Assembly (NCBI RefSeq): GCF_014656395.1
Contig: NZ_BNCI01000002.1
Coordinates: 372,001 to 436,000 of the forward strand
Direction: 5' to 3'
Length of the DNA: 64,000 bases
Source: Kordiimonas sediminis
GTDB lineage: Bacteria; Pseudomonadota; Alphaproteobacteria; Sphingomonadales; Kordiimonadaceae
Below are positions 8,222 to 16,692 of the stretch, in pieces. The notes beneath the pieces were generated by a model. The model had not been told where the DNA came from. It ran no database searches and saw only the letters and a program-made list of their open reading frames with translations. Numbering within the stretch: position 1 is the first letter of the stretch; every line of letters begins with the position of its first letter. The translations under genes were made by a program, and so were the position numbers.

Positions 8222-8665
8222 CTATTTTTTTGGGCATTTATAGGCGGTTTTTATCTGCCCTAAATAGACCTTTAGATAATAGCGATTATCCGGCAATTCT
8301 GACCAATATTTCCAGTTTCGTTTTGGGCAAATTTCAGGCAATTCCAGATTGTTTTCAGACCAGTAATCTGTTGTTGATTGACGTGCCGTTTTTGTCACTC
8401 GGATGATGACTTCAAAACCCCTTTGTCTTGCATCTTCCAGCCGCCATGAAGGGTGCTTCCAGGTGTCATAGTAGCTGGCTAGCGTTGCAATCGAGTTTCG
8501 GGTCAATTTTCGAGGCTTTTGGGTTTGAGCATATGCAAAATACACGACCGCAATCCCTAAAATAACACCAGCCATTATCAGTTGGTTTTTTTGTCTTTTC
8601 TTCGTTGCCATTTTGCGGCGCTCAATTCTTTTCATTTGCCGACTTTGTTCGTTAGCCTCTGACAT
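8222..8665 (-). CDS. Hypothetical single-pass membrane protein
   Basis: The product has 147 residues from ATG at 8665, chosen because GGGGGAAAA precedes it at good spacing; the frame extends to 8815 but that part reads like non-coding sequence. The N-terminus is very basic (MKRIERRKMATKKRQKNQ), then one TM helix (LIMAGVILGIAVVYFAYA, about residues 30-47), then a Trp/Tyr-rich extracytoplasmic domain of about 95 residues (YWSELPDNRYYLKVYLGQ). I recognise no family. A short stretch around 9070-9115 resembles the 3' end of this gene in the opposite orientation. Confidence 0.5.
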   Translation of the reverse strand: MSEANEQSRQMKRIERRKMATKKRQKNQLIMAGVILGIAVVYFAYAQTQKPRKLTRNSIATLASYYDTWKHPSWRLEDARQRGFEVIIRVTKTARQSTTDYWSENNLELPEICPKRNWKYWSELPDNRYYLKVYLGQIKTAYKCPKK

Positions 8666-8888
8666 GATTTTCCCCCATGTTTTCCTTCGCTCTGGTGTGA
8701 GTACTAAGATAACTGATAGCCCTGCTGAAAGCTGATCGCCGCACAAAATTAACAGTTCATGGTGCAGTGATTCTTCTGACACGCTCTGAATTACACTGGC
8801 AGCTTGGATTAGCACTTGTAAAAACCCTATCCCGTAAGGGCAGGGTGGTAGTTTACTCTGAACTCAGGTCCACAGCCTGGTCGGTATT

Positions 8889-8920
8889 GAGAAGCCCACA
8901 CGGCTCTGTGTGGGTCTCTC
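8889..8920. repeat. 12-bp hairpin with one mismatch
   Basis: GAGA-AG-CCCACAC pairs with GTGTGGG-TC-TCTC around a six-base loop (8902-8907); one G-U pair and one mismatch lie at the AG/TC step. It is not followed by a T-run. It may be an RNA fold or a protein site; there is no clear owner gene. Confidence 0.5.
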
Positions 8921-9141
8921 AAACTCCAAGTCCTTGCTTACAGCGACGAATAGGAGAATATCTCCTATTTTTAGATGAGCAACCAAAAATTTACAAAAAA
9001 CAATTTATGTGAGTATTTGGTTTGCGTAGGTTCAGTGTCTGGGGTTTTATGGGGGCTTACAGTGACGCTTATGAGGCGATTTATTAGGGCAAAAACGGAC
9101 CTATAAATACGCAAATTTCCGGGCTAATATCGAGGTGTAGC

Positions 9142-9174
9142 TTGATATCAAATCATGTGTCAGCCTGATATCAG
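9142..9174. promoter_or_regulatory. Twin TGATATCA palindromes
   Basis: TTGATATCAA (9142-9151) and CTGATATCAG (9165-9174) are perfect 10-bp palindromes sharing the core TGATATCA. Their centres are 23 bp apart, a little over two helical turns. They lie about 190 bp upstream of the putative promoter of the leader and gntR unit. A dimeric regulator binding both is possible. Confidence 0.4.
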
Positions 9175-9328
9175 ACCAACTTGCCGCTACATGATTCTGA
9201 CTGTTTTTCCTGCAGGTAGCACACCTGATAGTGCAGTGTACTGTGTACGTCTTCCTTGGAATTGTTAAAATATTTTCATTAAAATCAATATGTTAAACTG
9301 TTTTTGTCGTTATGGTGCAAAAATATAC

Positions 9329-9368
9329 TTGCACACACAGGTTGGGTGTACTACATAACTAATACACC
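9329..9368 (+). promoter_or_regulatory. Promoter with overlapping YtrA-like operator
   Basis: A -35 TTGCAC (9329-9334) and a -10 TACATA (9352-9357) are separated by 17 bp. The inverted repeat GGTGTA-N12-TACACC (9345-9350 and 9363-9368) covers the -10 and the expected start. From memory, Bacillus YtrA binds AGTGTA-N13-TACACT, which is close in sequence and spacing. The operon downstream encodes a YtrA-type regulator, so autorepression fits. Confidence 0.5.
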
Positions 9369-9785
9369 GAGACGATAAACGCCAATACAGTTCGTCTCCC
9401 ACGCTGCGGCGAGGCAGTATGGAGAGAAGTCAAAATAAAAAGGCACGGACCGGTCAGCAGCAAAGAGTAGAAAATACCAGCTGCAAAAAGCGAGGAAAAA
9501 CGAGTACGACAGCAAAGTGGCGAGAAAGAAAAAACAAGCCCGTCACGACAGCGAGGACCAATCGGTCACACTAGAATAGAGCATCAACAAGATGCCAAAA
9601 AGCGAGGAACGCCCAACAGGGCAAACAATGTCTGGAAGGGACTGGTACAAGAGCAAAAATGCCGTGGTCCCTAACAGACTTACTAAAAAGCCGATACGGC
9701 ATATAACAAGAGGCAAAGCCTCTACACGACAGACAAAAAGGGCGAATGTCCCAATAACGATAACAATAAAGCGAGGAGAACCAAA
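9369..9785 (+). promoter_or_regulatory. T-poor, hairpin-rich 5' leader of the small peptide-gntR-ABC unit
   Basis: The plus strand is strikingly poor in T: I count 37 T in the 360 bases 9421-9780. Small hairpins follow one another: GAGACGA/TCGTCTC (9369-9398), CTGC/GCAG (9404-9417), GACC/GGTC (9556-9567), GCCC/GGGC (9611-9622), GCCG/CGGC (9690-9700), GAGGC/GCCTC (9710-9722) and GGGC/GTCC (9740-9751). AGCGAGGA recurs at 9489, 9550, 9601 and 9770; only the last copy sits before an ATG at SD distance. The copy at 9601 can also be presented in a GCG/CGC hairpin loop that excludes the next hairpin. This looks like a transcribed regulatory leader. Mechanism unknown. Confidence 0.5.
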
Positions 9786-9887
9786 ATGTTCACAACAAGT
9801 TACAAAAAGTCAAAACGTGCCATTCGTCGCAGCCGTAAAGCTGCCAAAGCAACGTCACTTGCGCGTTTTGCAGCCACTTTTGAATAG
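9786..9887 (+). CDS. 33-residue very basic peptide ahead of gntR
   Basis: ATG 9786 is preceded by GCGAGGAGAACCAAA, a good SD, and the frame ends TAG 9885-9887. The product is rich in Lys, Arg, Ala and Ser (SYKKSKRAIRRSRKAAKA) with a short hydrophobic end (LARFAATFE). It stops 12 bp before the gntR start, whose SD (TAGGAGG) overlaps its stop codon, so the two may be translationally coupled. It could be a leader peptide that senses translation or a small nucleic-acid-binding protein. I know no family. Confidence 0.5.
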   Translation: MFTTSYKKSKRAIRRSRKAAKATSLARFAATFE

Positions 9888-9899
9888 GAGGTTGGGTTC

Positions 9900-10259
9900 A
9901 TGACGCCGGAATGGACGGACAATCAGCCGATCTACCGGCAGCTCAGAGATAAGGTAGTTCATGCGATAATGGAAGGAGCCCTCAAAGAAGGAGAGGCTCT
10001 TCCCTCGGTTCGCAGTGTCGCCGTTGACCTGCAAATTAATCCGATTACTGCATCAAAAGCCTATCAGGAGCTGGTTATGGAAGGTTTGGTTGAAAAGCGT
10101 CGCGGGCTGGGAATGTTCGTGATTGACGGGGCGCGTGACAAGTTGATGGAAGCCCAGCGCGCTAAATTTTTAGAAGAAGAATGGCCACTGGTTCTGGAGA
10201 CTATTCGTCGTCTTAATTTTGACGTCGAAGATCTTCTGAAACGTGGTCTTTCTAATTAA
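9900..10259 (+). CDS. YtrA-type GntR-family transcriptional regulator
   Basis: The product has 119 residues. Residues about 8-75 are the GntR winged helix (PIYRQLRDKVVHAIMEGALK, then LPSVRSVAVDLQINPITASK, then GLVEKRRGLGMFV). The short C-terminal tail of about 45 residues, with no ligand-binding domain, is the mark of the YtrA subfamily, which normally controls the ABC transporter genes that follow it. The ABC ATPase gene starts 15 bp downstream. A GGTGTA-N12-TACACC dyad at the predicted promoter is the likely operator. Confidence 0.92.
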   Translation: MTPEWTDNQPIYRQLRDKVVHAIMEGALKEGEALPSVRSVAVDLQINPITASKAYQELVMEGLVEKRRGLGMFVIDGARDKLMEAQRAKFLEEEWPLVLETIRRLNFDVEDLLKRGLSN

Positions 10260-10274
10260 AGGGAGGTTTCACCA

Positions 10275-11129
10275 ATGGAAAATGTTGTAGAAGCAAGAAA
10301 CCTTTCCAAGAGTTTTGGTGCCTTTCAGGCGCTTAAAGGTGTGGATCTTGATATCCCCTTGGGACGCATTGTCGGTGTGATCGGTGCAAATGGCGCCGGG
10401 AAAACAACCATGCTGAATGCTATTCTTGGCCTGTCTTCCTATCAGGGTGACCTACATGTGCTGGGGCTGGACCCGTCGAAAGATCGTGCCAAACTCATGC
10501 AGGATGTATGTTTTATCTCTGATGTTGCGACGCTGCCTAAATGGATGAAGGTAAGCGATGTCTTTGATTATGTGGAAGATATTCATCCCAAGTTTGATCG
10601 CGCAAAGGCAGAAGACTTTATTGCCCGAACCAATGTCCCGATGGATAAAAAGGTGCGCGCTTTGTCAAAAGGCATGATCGTTCAGGTCCATCTGGCTGTA
10701 GTTATGTCAATTGATGCCAAGCTTCTGGTTTTGGATGAACCTACTTTGGGCCTGGATGTAATCTTTCGTAAGAAATTCTATGCCGCCTTGTTGGAAGAAT
10801 ATTTCGATGAAGAACGAACTGTTGTGATTACAACGCACCAGGTCGAGGAAATCGAGAATATTCTGACAGATGTGGTGTTTATCCGTGATGGAAGAATTGT
10901 TCTGACTGCTGACATGGAAAATCTGACCGAACAGTTCATTGAGGTCATGGTTACATCCGGCAAAGAGGAAGAGGCCGAAGCACTTGGTCCGATCAAAAAA
11001 GGATCCAGTTTTGGCAAGTCTACCTTTGTTTATCAGAATGTTGATCGCGAAATGCTTAAGTCGCTTGGTGAAACACGCCGGTTAGGACTAGCAGACATTT
11101 TCGTGGTTACAATGCAGGGAGAAGGGTAA
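10275..11129 (+). CDS. ABC transporter ATP-binding protein
   Basis: The product has 284 residues. Walker A GANGAGKTT (about 41-49), a divergent signature loop LSKGM in place of LSGGQ (about 133), Walker B LLVLDEPTLGLD (about 151-162) and the H-loop TTHQVEE (about 187) are all visible. The divergent signature is common in the YtrB/EcsA-like group. It overlaps the permease gene by one base (TAATG), so the two subunits are co-translated. With the YtrA-type regulator it forms a stress-induced exporter, often linked to envelope-active compounds; substrate unknown. Confidence 0.93.
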   Translation: MENVVEARNLSKSFGAFQALKGVDLDIPLGRIVGVIGANGAGKTTMLNAILGLSSYQGDLHVLGLDPSKDRAKLMQDVCFISDVATLPKWMKVSDVFDYVEDIHPKFDRAKAEDFIARTNVPMDKKVRALSKGMIVQVHLAVVMSIDAKLLVLDEPTLGLDVIFRKKFYAALLEEYFDEERTVVITTHQVEEIENILTDVVFIRDGRIVLTADMENLTEQFIEVMVTSGKEEEAEALGPIKKGSSFGKSTFVYQNVDREMLKSLGETRRLGLADIFVVTMQGEG

Positions 11130-12079
11130 TGAATACGTTTAAAGCCCTTGTGAAACGTGAATATCTGGATGGTAAAAACGGATATTTATATGTGCCGGTA
11201 ATCTTAGCGCTCTTGATGCTAGGTATTACGACGATTGCAGTGTTGGGTTCAGGTCATATTCTGGAAATAAATGGTGTTATGGTCGATGGCCAGGAGGCTG
11301 GTAAGTATAATCTTGCAGAGATGATCGAGCACGTTAAGTCCAGCAAAGAAGCAGAGGATCTTCCCGCTGCGGTTGCTATCCTTTACTGGGGACTTGGAAT
11401 ACTGGTTTGGGTTGCATTTCCTTTTGTTGTGTTCTTCTCCTTGTTGGGGAGTCTCTATGAGGAACGTCGGGACCGGTCAATCCTGTTTTGGAAGTCTATG
11501 CCAACATCTGATGTGCAAGAAGTCCTGGCAAAGCTCTTTATGAGTGTCATCGGTGTATTCTTCATCTATCTGGGTGTTACCATTGTGCTTGAAATTGCAC
11601 TGGCACTGATCCTTGGACTGACTGTTTTGGTACAGGGCGGCAATATGCTGGATATGTGGCCAGTTTCCTACATGGTACAGGGCTGGATACATGCAATTCC
11701 GCACTATTTCCTCCTGGCATTATGGGCGCTGCCGATCTTTTCATGGTTGATGATTGTATCGGCTTACGCACCCCGTATGACTTTTATGTATGCTGTGCTG
11801 CCACCGGTCGTTCTGATCATTCTTGAGGAAATGCTGTTTGGAACTGCGCGCATTGCACACTGGATTGGTACTCATATCCTGGGATGGCTCGATGGAGTTG
11901 ATTGGCGCCATTTTGAAGGTGATGTTGATGGTCCCAAGGAACTGTTCTCACGTATTCACGAAATGCCACTTTGGGACATGGTCGTGATGTCGGTAACGGA
12001 CCTCTCATTCTGGTCAGGAGTTGTCTTGTCTGGTTTGTTTATCTACGGTGCTATTGAGCTGCGCAAGCGTGCGATTTAA
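11129..12079 (+). CDS. ABC transporter permease
   Basis: The product has 316 residues. An N-terminal TM (YVPVILALLMLGITTIAVL) is followed by an extracytoplasmic loop of about 60 residues and at least five further hydrophobic segments, ending with SFWSGVVLSGLFIYGAIELR. The motif YEERRDRSILFWKSMP after TM2 is typical of ABC-2-type permeases. It starts inside the stop codon of the ATPase gene. A strong terminator follows, closing the unit. Confidence 0.9.
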   Translation: MNTFKALVKREYLDGKNGYLYVPVILALLMLGITTIAVLGSGHILEINGVMVDGQEAGKYNLAEMIEHVKSSKEAEDLPAAVAILYWGLGILVWVAFPFVVFFSLLGSLYEERRDRSILFWKSMPTSDVQEVLAKLFMSVIGVFFIYLGVTIVLEIALALILGLTVLVQGGNMLDMWPVSYMVQGWIHAIPHYFLLALWALPIFSWLMIVSAYAPRMTFMYAVLPPVVLIILEEMLFGTARIAHWIGTHILGWLDGVDWRHFEGDVDGPKELFSRIHEMPLWDMVVMSVTDLSFWSGVVLSGLFIYGAIELRKRAI

Positions 12080-12120
12080 AGACGGCCAGATAATTAAAAC
12101 CCTATAATAAAGAAATGAAA

Positions 12121-12144
12121 AGCCTCCCTTTGTGGAGGCTTTTT
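12121..12144 (+). terminator. Intrinsic terminator of the gntR-ABC unit
   Basis: AGCCTCC pairs with GGAGGCT around a six-base loop, followed by TTTTT. It lies 42 bp after the permease stop and no gene intervenes. Confidence 0.9.
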
Positions 12145-12302
12145 GCTTTTTGGGGACATGCCTTCTGCAGGAGGGGGGATATTCGGTTTGAATGTTTTTT
12201 TAGGTATTATGAATATGTCCCCAGTTCGTTAGGGCGATGTTAAAGGTTTGGCGCGAAAATATGAGCGCACGGGGTCAAAACATCGTTTTAAGGAATAGAG
12301 TA

Positions 12303-14537
12303 ATGATTTCGATGTACCAGAACCTGAAGATTGCAATAAAACTCCCTTTACTAGTTGTCGCAGCACTTCTGATCCTCGCCGTTGGTGTAGGGCTATCCGG
12401 TTTTAGGACTGCACAATCACAAATTGATAAAGATACTTCTGAAAAGTTAACGGCTGTCTTGTCTTCAAGAAAGTCAGAATTGAACGCATACCTTGCAACT
12501 ATTGAAGAAGATTTGAAGCTGGTATCGGCTAATCCTTATGTAGCAACAGCCTTGAAAGATTTTGAGGCAGGATGGTCTGCTTTTGATGGAAATCCTCAAG
12601 AAGCTGCCCAGTCGCTCTATATCAGTTCAGAAATGGACAAACGATATGATGCAGGCGACGGCTCTCTCTACAGTCAGGCGCACAGCACCCATCATCCGTG
12701 GTTTCATAATCTTCAGCAAACGCGCGGATACTATGATGTATTTCTGGTAAACGCGCAGGGCAGTCTAGTGTATTCGGTTTTTAAAGAAGCTGACTATGCA
12801 ACCAATCTGAATTCTGGACAGTGGAAAGACAGTGACCTTGGTAAAATTTATCGTGCTGCAATGACAGGTAATCGTGGTCAGCAGTATTTCCTGGATTTCG
12901 CACCTTATGAGCCTAGTAATGGTGCCCCGGCCAGTTTTATTGCAACGCCTGTTTATGACGAGAGTGGTGCCAGGATTGGTGCTTTGATCTTTCAGATGCC
13001 AATCGCGCGGATCAATCAGATTATGCAGAAATCAGACGGCATGGGCGAGACAGGTGAAAGTTATCTTGTTGGTGATGATCTCTTTATGCGCTCAGACTCC
13101 CGTTTCAACGGTGAAGGGGAGACGTCAATTCTGAAAACCAGAGTTGATACCGAATCTGCCAATCTTGCTATGAAAGGGCAGGATGGTCTGATGAATATCG
13201 AAGACTATCGAGGGGTAGAAGTGTTGTCAGCATATTCATCACTAGACTTTTTGGGCACAAAATGGGGCGTTATTGTCGAAAAAGATATGGAAGAAATTAA
13301 TCGACCAATCATGTCGATGGGCTTTACCATGCTTTCCATAGCTGTGGGGATTACCGTTATACTGTCAGCCGGTATGTTCTTTGTAGCGCGCGGCATTACC
13401 AACCCGCTCAGCAAGATGGTTGATCTGATGGGCGTCCTTGCAAAAGGGGATACATCGGTCACAATTCCGTATCAGGATCGCGGTGATGAAATCGGTGAGA
13501 TTTCCAAAGCTGTTGATTTCTTTAAAGAAAGCATGATTGAAGGCGAGCGCCAGCGCGAAGAGGCACGCAAGCATGAAGAGCAAATGCGTGCTGCCGAAGA
13601 AGCGCAACGGCTTGAGAAAGAAGAGCAGGAACGGTTAGAGCTTGAGCGCGAGCGAGCCGAGGCAGAGAGGCGCCAGAAAAAAGCAGACGAAATGACCGCG
13701 CTTATCCTTGAGTTTGATAATCAGGTCAGTCAAATGTTGGGTGCTGTGACGTCGGCAACCGTAGAACTTGAATCAACCTCTCGCTCAATGTCTGCTACTG
13801 CGGACGAGTCTGATCATCAGGCTGCGAATGTTGCCTCTGCCGCAGAAGAGGCTACTGCAAACGTTCAAACAGTTGCCAGTGCGTCAGAGGAACTGGGTGC
13901 TTCTATCAGCGAAATTGGTCAGCAGATGGAGCGGTCCAACCGGGCTACTCGTGATGTGGCTGACCGTTCCAGCGCAACTGTAGAAGTTATGAGCAGTCTG
14001 GAGGAATCTTCCAACGCCATTTCTGAGGTCGTTAGCCTGATCAATGATATTGCAGAGCAAACTAATCTGCTTGCGCTGAACGCGACGATTGAGGCAGCGC
14101 GTGCGGGCGATGCCGGCAAAGGCTTTGCCGTGGTTGCCAGTGAGGTGAAATCTCTTGCCAGTCAGACCGCGAAAGCTACAGAGCAGATCAGACAGCAAAT
14201 CGATGACGTTCAGCTTCAGTCAAAGAATGCGGCGGCTGCGATGCACGAAATTCGCAAATCAATTGATGAAACCTCTGCCCTGGCAGCGGCTGTTGCAGCA
14301 GCGGTTGAAGAACAGCAGGCCGCAACCAATGAGATTGCCCGTAATGTAGCGGATGCTGCCACAGGCACGCAGCAAGTTAGTAGCAGCATCATTGGTGTAT
14401 CCCAAGGCGTGTCAGAAACCAAAGAAGCTTCGGGGCAAGTGCAGGCTGCGTCAAGAGAGTTGGCTCAAAACTCAACCAAGCTGAATAATTTGATCGAAAA
14501 ATTTGTATCAGATGTCAGGGTTCTTACCACTGAATAA
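12303..14537 (+). CDS. Methyl-accepting chemotaxis protein
   Basis: The product has 744 residues from ATG 12303, which has AAGGAATAG at good spacing; ATG 12237 would add 22 residues without an SD. Order: TM1 ([18 protein letters not shown]), a periplasmic sensor of about 320 residues of Cache type, TM2 ([20 protein letters not shown]), HAMP, a long charged coiled coil ([20 protein letters not shown]) and the signalling domain with hairpin tip [20 protein letters not shown]. It relays ligand binding to CheA/CheW. No other chemotaxis gene is in the window. The ligand is unknown. Confidence 0.93.
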   Translation: MISMYQNLKIAIKLPLLVVAALLILAVGVGLSGFRTAQSQIDKDTSEKLTAVLSSRKSELNAYLATIEEDLKLVSANPYVATALKDFEAGWSAFDGNPQEAAQSLYISSEMDKRYDAGDGSLYSQAHSTHHPWFHNLQQTRGYYDVFLVNAQGSLVYSVFKEADYATNLNSGQWKDSDLGKIYRAAMTGNRGQQYFLDFAPYEPSNGAPASFIATPVYDESGARIGALIFQMPIARINQIMQKSDGMGETGESYLVGDDLFMRSDSRFNGEGETSILKTRVDTESANLAMKGQDGLMNIEDYRGVEVLSAYSSLDFLGTKWGVIVEKDMEEINRPIMSMGFTMLSIAVGITVILSAGMFFVARGITNPLSKMVDLMGVLAKGDTSVTIPYQDRGDEIGEISKAVDFFKESMIEGERQREEARKHEEQMRAAEEAQRLEKEEQERLELERERAEAERRQKKADEMTALILEFDNQVSQMLGAVTSATVELESTSRSMSATADESDHQAANVASAAEEATANVQTVASASEELGASISEIGQQMERSNRATRDVADRSSATVEVMSSLEESSNAISEVVSLINDIAEQTNLLALNATIEAARAGDAGKGFAVVASEVKSLASQTAKATEQIRQQIDDVQLQSKNAAAAMHEIRKSIDETSALAAAVAAAVEEQQAATNEIARNVADAATGTQQVSSSIIGVSQGVSETKEASGQVQAASRELAQNSTKLNNLIEKFVSDVRVLTTE

Positions 14538-14564
14538 AGTTCGATACATATGAGGAGAAAGACT

Positions 14565-15254
14565 ATGAAGTACTTTGGTCTGGTTATGTCTGGCTTTATG
14601 ACGGCCGCCTATCTGTGTCCGCAGGCTGTCCACGCAGCCGAGATAGGGGACTTGTCTGTCAGTGGTGAACTTACACTTGTAAATGACTATCGTTTTCGCG
14701 GTGTGAGCTTATCTGACAAAGATCCGGCGTTGCAGGCTGCCCTGTCACTAGAGCACGGCTCAGGTTTTTATGTTTCAGCGTGGGGCAGTACAGTCGACGA
14801 TATTGCAGGTGCTGATGTCGAGATAGATATTATCACCGGATATAGTCATGACTTAGGTGAGGGTAGAACCGTTGACGTGGGGCTTATCTGGTATACCTAC
14901 CCGGGCGGTAATGATGTGAATTACTGGGAGGCATTTTCCACGTATGCTATGCCGCTCGGACAGGGGGCTGCCTCGGTCGGTGTAAACTATGTGTGGTCAC
15001 AGGAAAATAGCGGTAATCGGGACAATATCTATGTTTGGATGGGGGCAGAACACCTCCTTGGGTCCAGCCCGTTTACACTTGATGGCTATGTCGCCTTTGA
15101 GGATGGTGCCTTTGCGCATGATAAGCTCGAATGGACTGTGGGTATCAGTACCGAGTGGCAGGGCATTGGCTTGCGACTTGGCTATCTTGATACTGACCAG
15201 AATTTTCGCGAAGCAGATGCAACAGTCATGTTTTCAGTTGGTGTAGCCTTTTAA
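14565..15254 (+). CDS. TorF-family putative porin
   Basis: The product has 229 residues from ATG 14565, with GAGGAG at good spacing; the in-frame ATG at 14550 is less likely. A signal peptide (about 1-24, ending VHAAE) precedes a beta-barrel: LTLVNDYRFRGVSLSDKDPA is the typical TorF/Gcw_chp start and the chain ends in Phe (FSVGVAF). It belongs in the outer membrane. It lies 27 bp after the chemoreceptor gene and may be co-transcribed with it; a hairpin follows. Confidence 0.85.
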   Translation: MKYFGLVMSGFMTAAYLCPQAVHAAEIGDLSVSGELTLVNDYRFRGVSLSDKDPALQAALSLEHGSGFYVSAWGSTVDDIAGADVEIDIITGYSHDLGEGRTVDVGLIWYTYPGGNDVNYWEAFSTYAMPLGQGAASVGVNYVWSQENSGNRDNIYVWMGAEHLLGSSPFTLDGYVAFEDGAFAHDKLEWTVGISTEWQGIGLRLGYLDTDQNFREADATVMFSVGVAF

Positions 15255-15279
15255 TTCGGATAAAGATTTAACCATGGGT

Positions 15280-15320
15280 ACAGGCCTGACGGGGTAAGAC
15301 CGGTTGGGCCTGTGTTTATT
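15280..15320 (+). terminator. Possible terminator after the TorF-like gene
   Basis: ACAGGCC (15280-15286) pairs with GGCCTGT (15307-15313), with a GTTTATTT tail. The 20-base loop is long, so this is a moderate candidate. Confidence 0.45.
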
Positions 15321-15352
15321 TCCGGTATCCGTTTTAAAGTTGCAGGCAGGCA

Positions 15353-16555
15353 ATGACAGGCAAAAATGTAACCATTTCGATAGTGGGAGGAGGGCCAGCC
15401 GGTTTGATGGCGGCTGATATACTTTCTGCTGCTGGCTGTGCGGTGAATATTTTTGAAAAAATGCCTACGGTTGGCCGTAAGTTCCTTATGGCCGGTAAAA
15501 GCGGCTTGAATCTTACCCACAGTGAAGATTTACAGGCATTTAATAGCCGGTATTTTGAGGCGGCGGATTTTATGAAGCGGCTTCTGCACGCATTTGGCCC
15601 TGCGGAGGTCTGTCGGTGGGCTGACGAGCTAGGTGCTGAAACATTCGTTGGCAGTTCGGGCATGGTTTTTCCAAAGGCGATGAAAGGATCACCCTTACTG
15701 CGGGCATGGATCGCTAGATTAAAGCAACAGGGGTGCGCTTTTTATCCGCGGCATCAATTCGTAGGCCTTGACGGCTCATCCGTCCATTTGCTTGGTCCGC
15801 AGGGCTCCATTGTTAAAAGCGCAGATGCAGTTATCCTTGCGCTGGGTGGCGCCACTTGGCCGCGACTGGGCAGCAATGCGGATTGGGTGCCATTACTTAC
15901 GGAAAAAGGTGTGTCATGTAATGAGTTTGAGCCGTCCAATTGCGGTTTTACTGTTAACTGGTCACCTAAAATGCAAACCTTTTTCGGTAAGGTCGTGAAA
16001 AATGTACGATTGCTGGCTGGGACTGCGTCGAAAAAAGGGGACTTTGTTATCTCTGCCTACGGTATTGAAGGCAGCACAGTTTACCGCCTTTCCCGTGACT
16101 TGCGGGTTGCACTGAAGGCTTCAACCCGGACATCGCTGCTGGTGGATCTGATGCCAGATTGGAGCCAGGGGAAAATAGCAAAAGCACTTGGAAAACCACG
16201 AGGGAAGAAATCGTTATCCACGCACTTGAAACGTGTGTTGAAGCTGGATGCCGTTAAACTGGCATTATTGTATGAGTGTGTTGACAGTTCAGTCATGTCA
16301 GACATTTCTGCGCTGTCAAAGGCGATAAAAGGGCTGCCTGTAATCCTGGAGGGTATGCGCCCCCTTGAAGAGGCAATAAGTTCGGCGGGCGGGGTAGCGC
16401 TATCCGAGCTGGATGAAAATCTGATGCTGCATAAGTTACCGCATGTATATGTCGCAGGTGAAATGCTGGATTGGGAAGCACCAACCGGTGGCTATTTGCT
16501 TACCGCTTGTTTATCGCAAGGGGCGTGGATCGCACGCTCTATTTTACAGCGCTAA
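15353..16555 (+). CDS. BaiN/HI0933-type FAD-dependent oxidoreductase
   Basis: The product has 400 residues. It opens with a Rossmann dinucleotide motif (ISIVGGGPAGLMAADIL), followed by GRKFLMAGKSGLNLTHSED, which is diagnostic of the BaiN/HI0933 group (TIGR03862-like). A second signature near the C-terminus is VYVAGEMLDWEAPTGGYLL. These cytosolic flavoproteins bind FAD; the physiological substrate is unknown for most members. It is a single gene between the TorF-like gene and the RTX gene. Confidence 0.88.
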   Translation: MTGKNVTISIVGGGPAGLMAADILSAAGCAVNIFEKMPTVGRKFLMAGKSGLNLTHSEDLQAFNSRYFEAADFMKRLLHAFGPAEVCRWADELGAETFVGSSGMVFPKAMKGSPLLRAWIARLKQQGCAFYPRHQFVGLDGSSVHLLGPQGSIVKSADAVILALGGATWPRLGSNADWVPLLTEKGVSCNEFEPSNCGFTVNWSPKMQTFFGKVVKNVRLLAGTASKKGDFVISAYGIEGSTVYRLSRDLRVALKASTRTSLLVDLMPDWSQGKIAKALGKPRGKKSLSTHLKRVLKLDAVKLALLYECVDSSVMSDISALSKAIKGLPVILEGMRPLEEAISSAGGVALSELDENLMLHKLPHVYVAGEMLDWEAPTGGYLLTACLSQGAWIARSILQR

Positions 16556-16603
16556 TCTTTCTTGGTAGTCTTACAACTGCACTGTGGGCGCATAAGGTTG
16601 CCT

Positions 16604-16646
16604 CAAATTGATCTCAATTTGTCCACATTTCTGGATAGGCTATTAA
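16604..16646 (+). promoter_or_regulatory. Promoter and 18-bp dyad upstream of the RTX gene
   Basis: CAAATTGA (16604-16611) and TCAATTTG (16614-16621) form a perfect dyad with a 2-bp centre. It overlaps the -35 of a plausible promoter, TTGTCC (16619-16624), 16 bp, then TATTAA (16641-16646). A repressor bound there would block the -35. The RTX gene starts 46 bp downstream of the -10. Confidence 0.45.
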
Positions 16647-16692
16647 CTCTATGATAAAAAAGCTTTGAAACATAGGCACCAAGGAGAGAGTA

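Larger units (their letters stand above)
8666..9328. other. Gene-poor stretch with hairpins and twin dyads
   Basis: I see no convincing gene. It contains a long hairpin at 8889-8920, a degenerate inverted copy of the 8222 gene end (about 9070-9115), two TGATATCA dyads (9142-9174), a CAGGT/ACCTG hairpin near 9213-9227 and two GTGTAC copies (9236-9248) that resemble half-sites of the operator at 9345-9368. Confidence 0.5.

Noticed and set aside
8666..8815. N-terminal extension of the 8222 gene and a REP-like look (SVSEES-type translation)
   Set aside because: Translations of this type are typical of interspersed repeats, but I see only one copy in the window, so no repeat family can be claimed. 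The SD supports the start at 8665.
8767..9012. 81-codon ORF on the plus strand
   Set aside because: No SD, no recognisable features, and it runs through a hairpin-rich intergenic stretch.
9592..9903. 103-codon plus-strand ORF through the leader, its TGA overlapping the gntR ATG
   Set aside because: It has no SD, its length is explained by the lack of T and hence of stop codons, and it overlaps the better-supported 33-residue ORF in another frame. The ATGA overlap with gntR leaves a small doubt.
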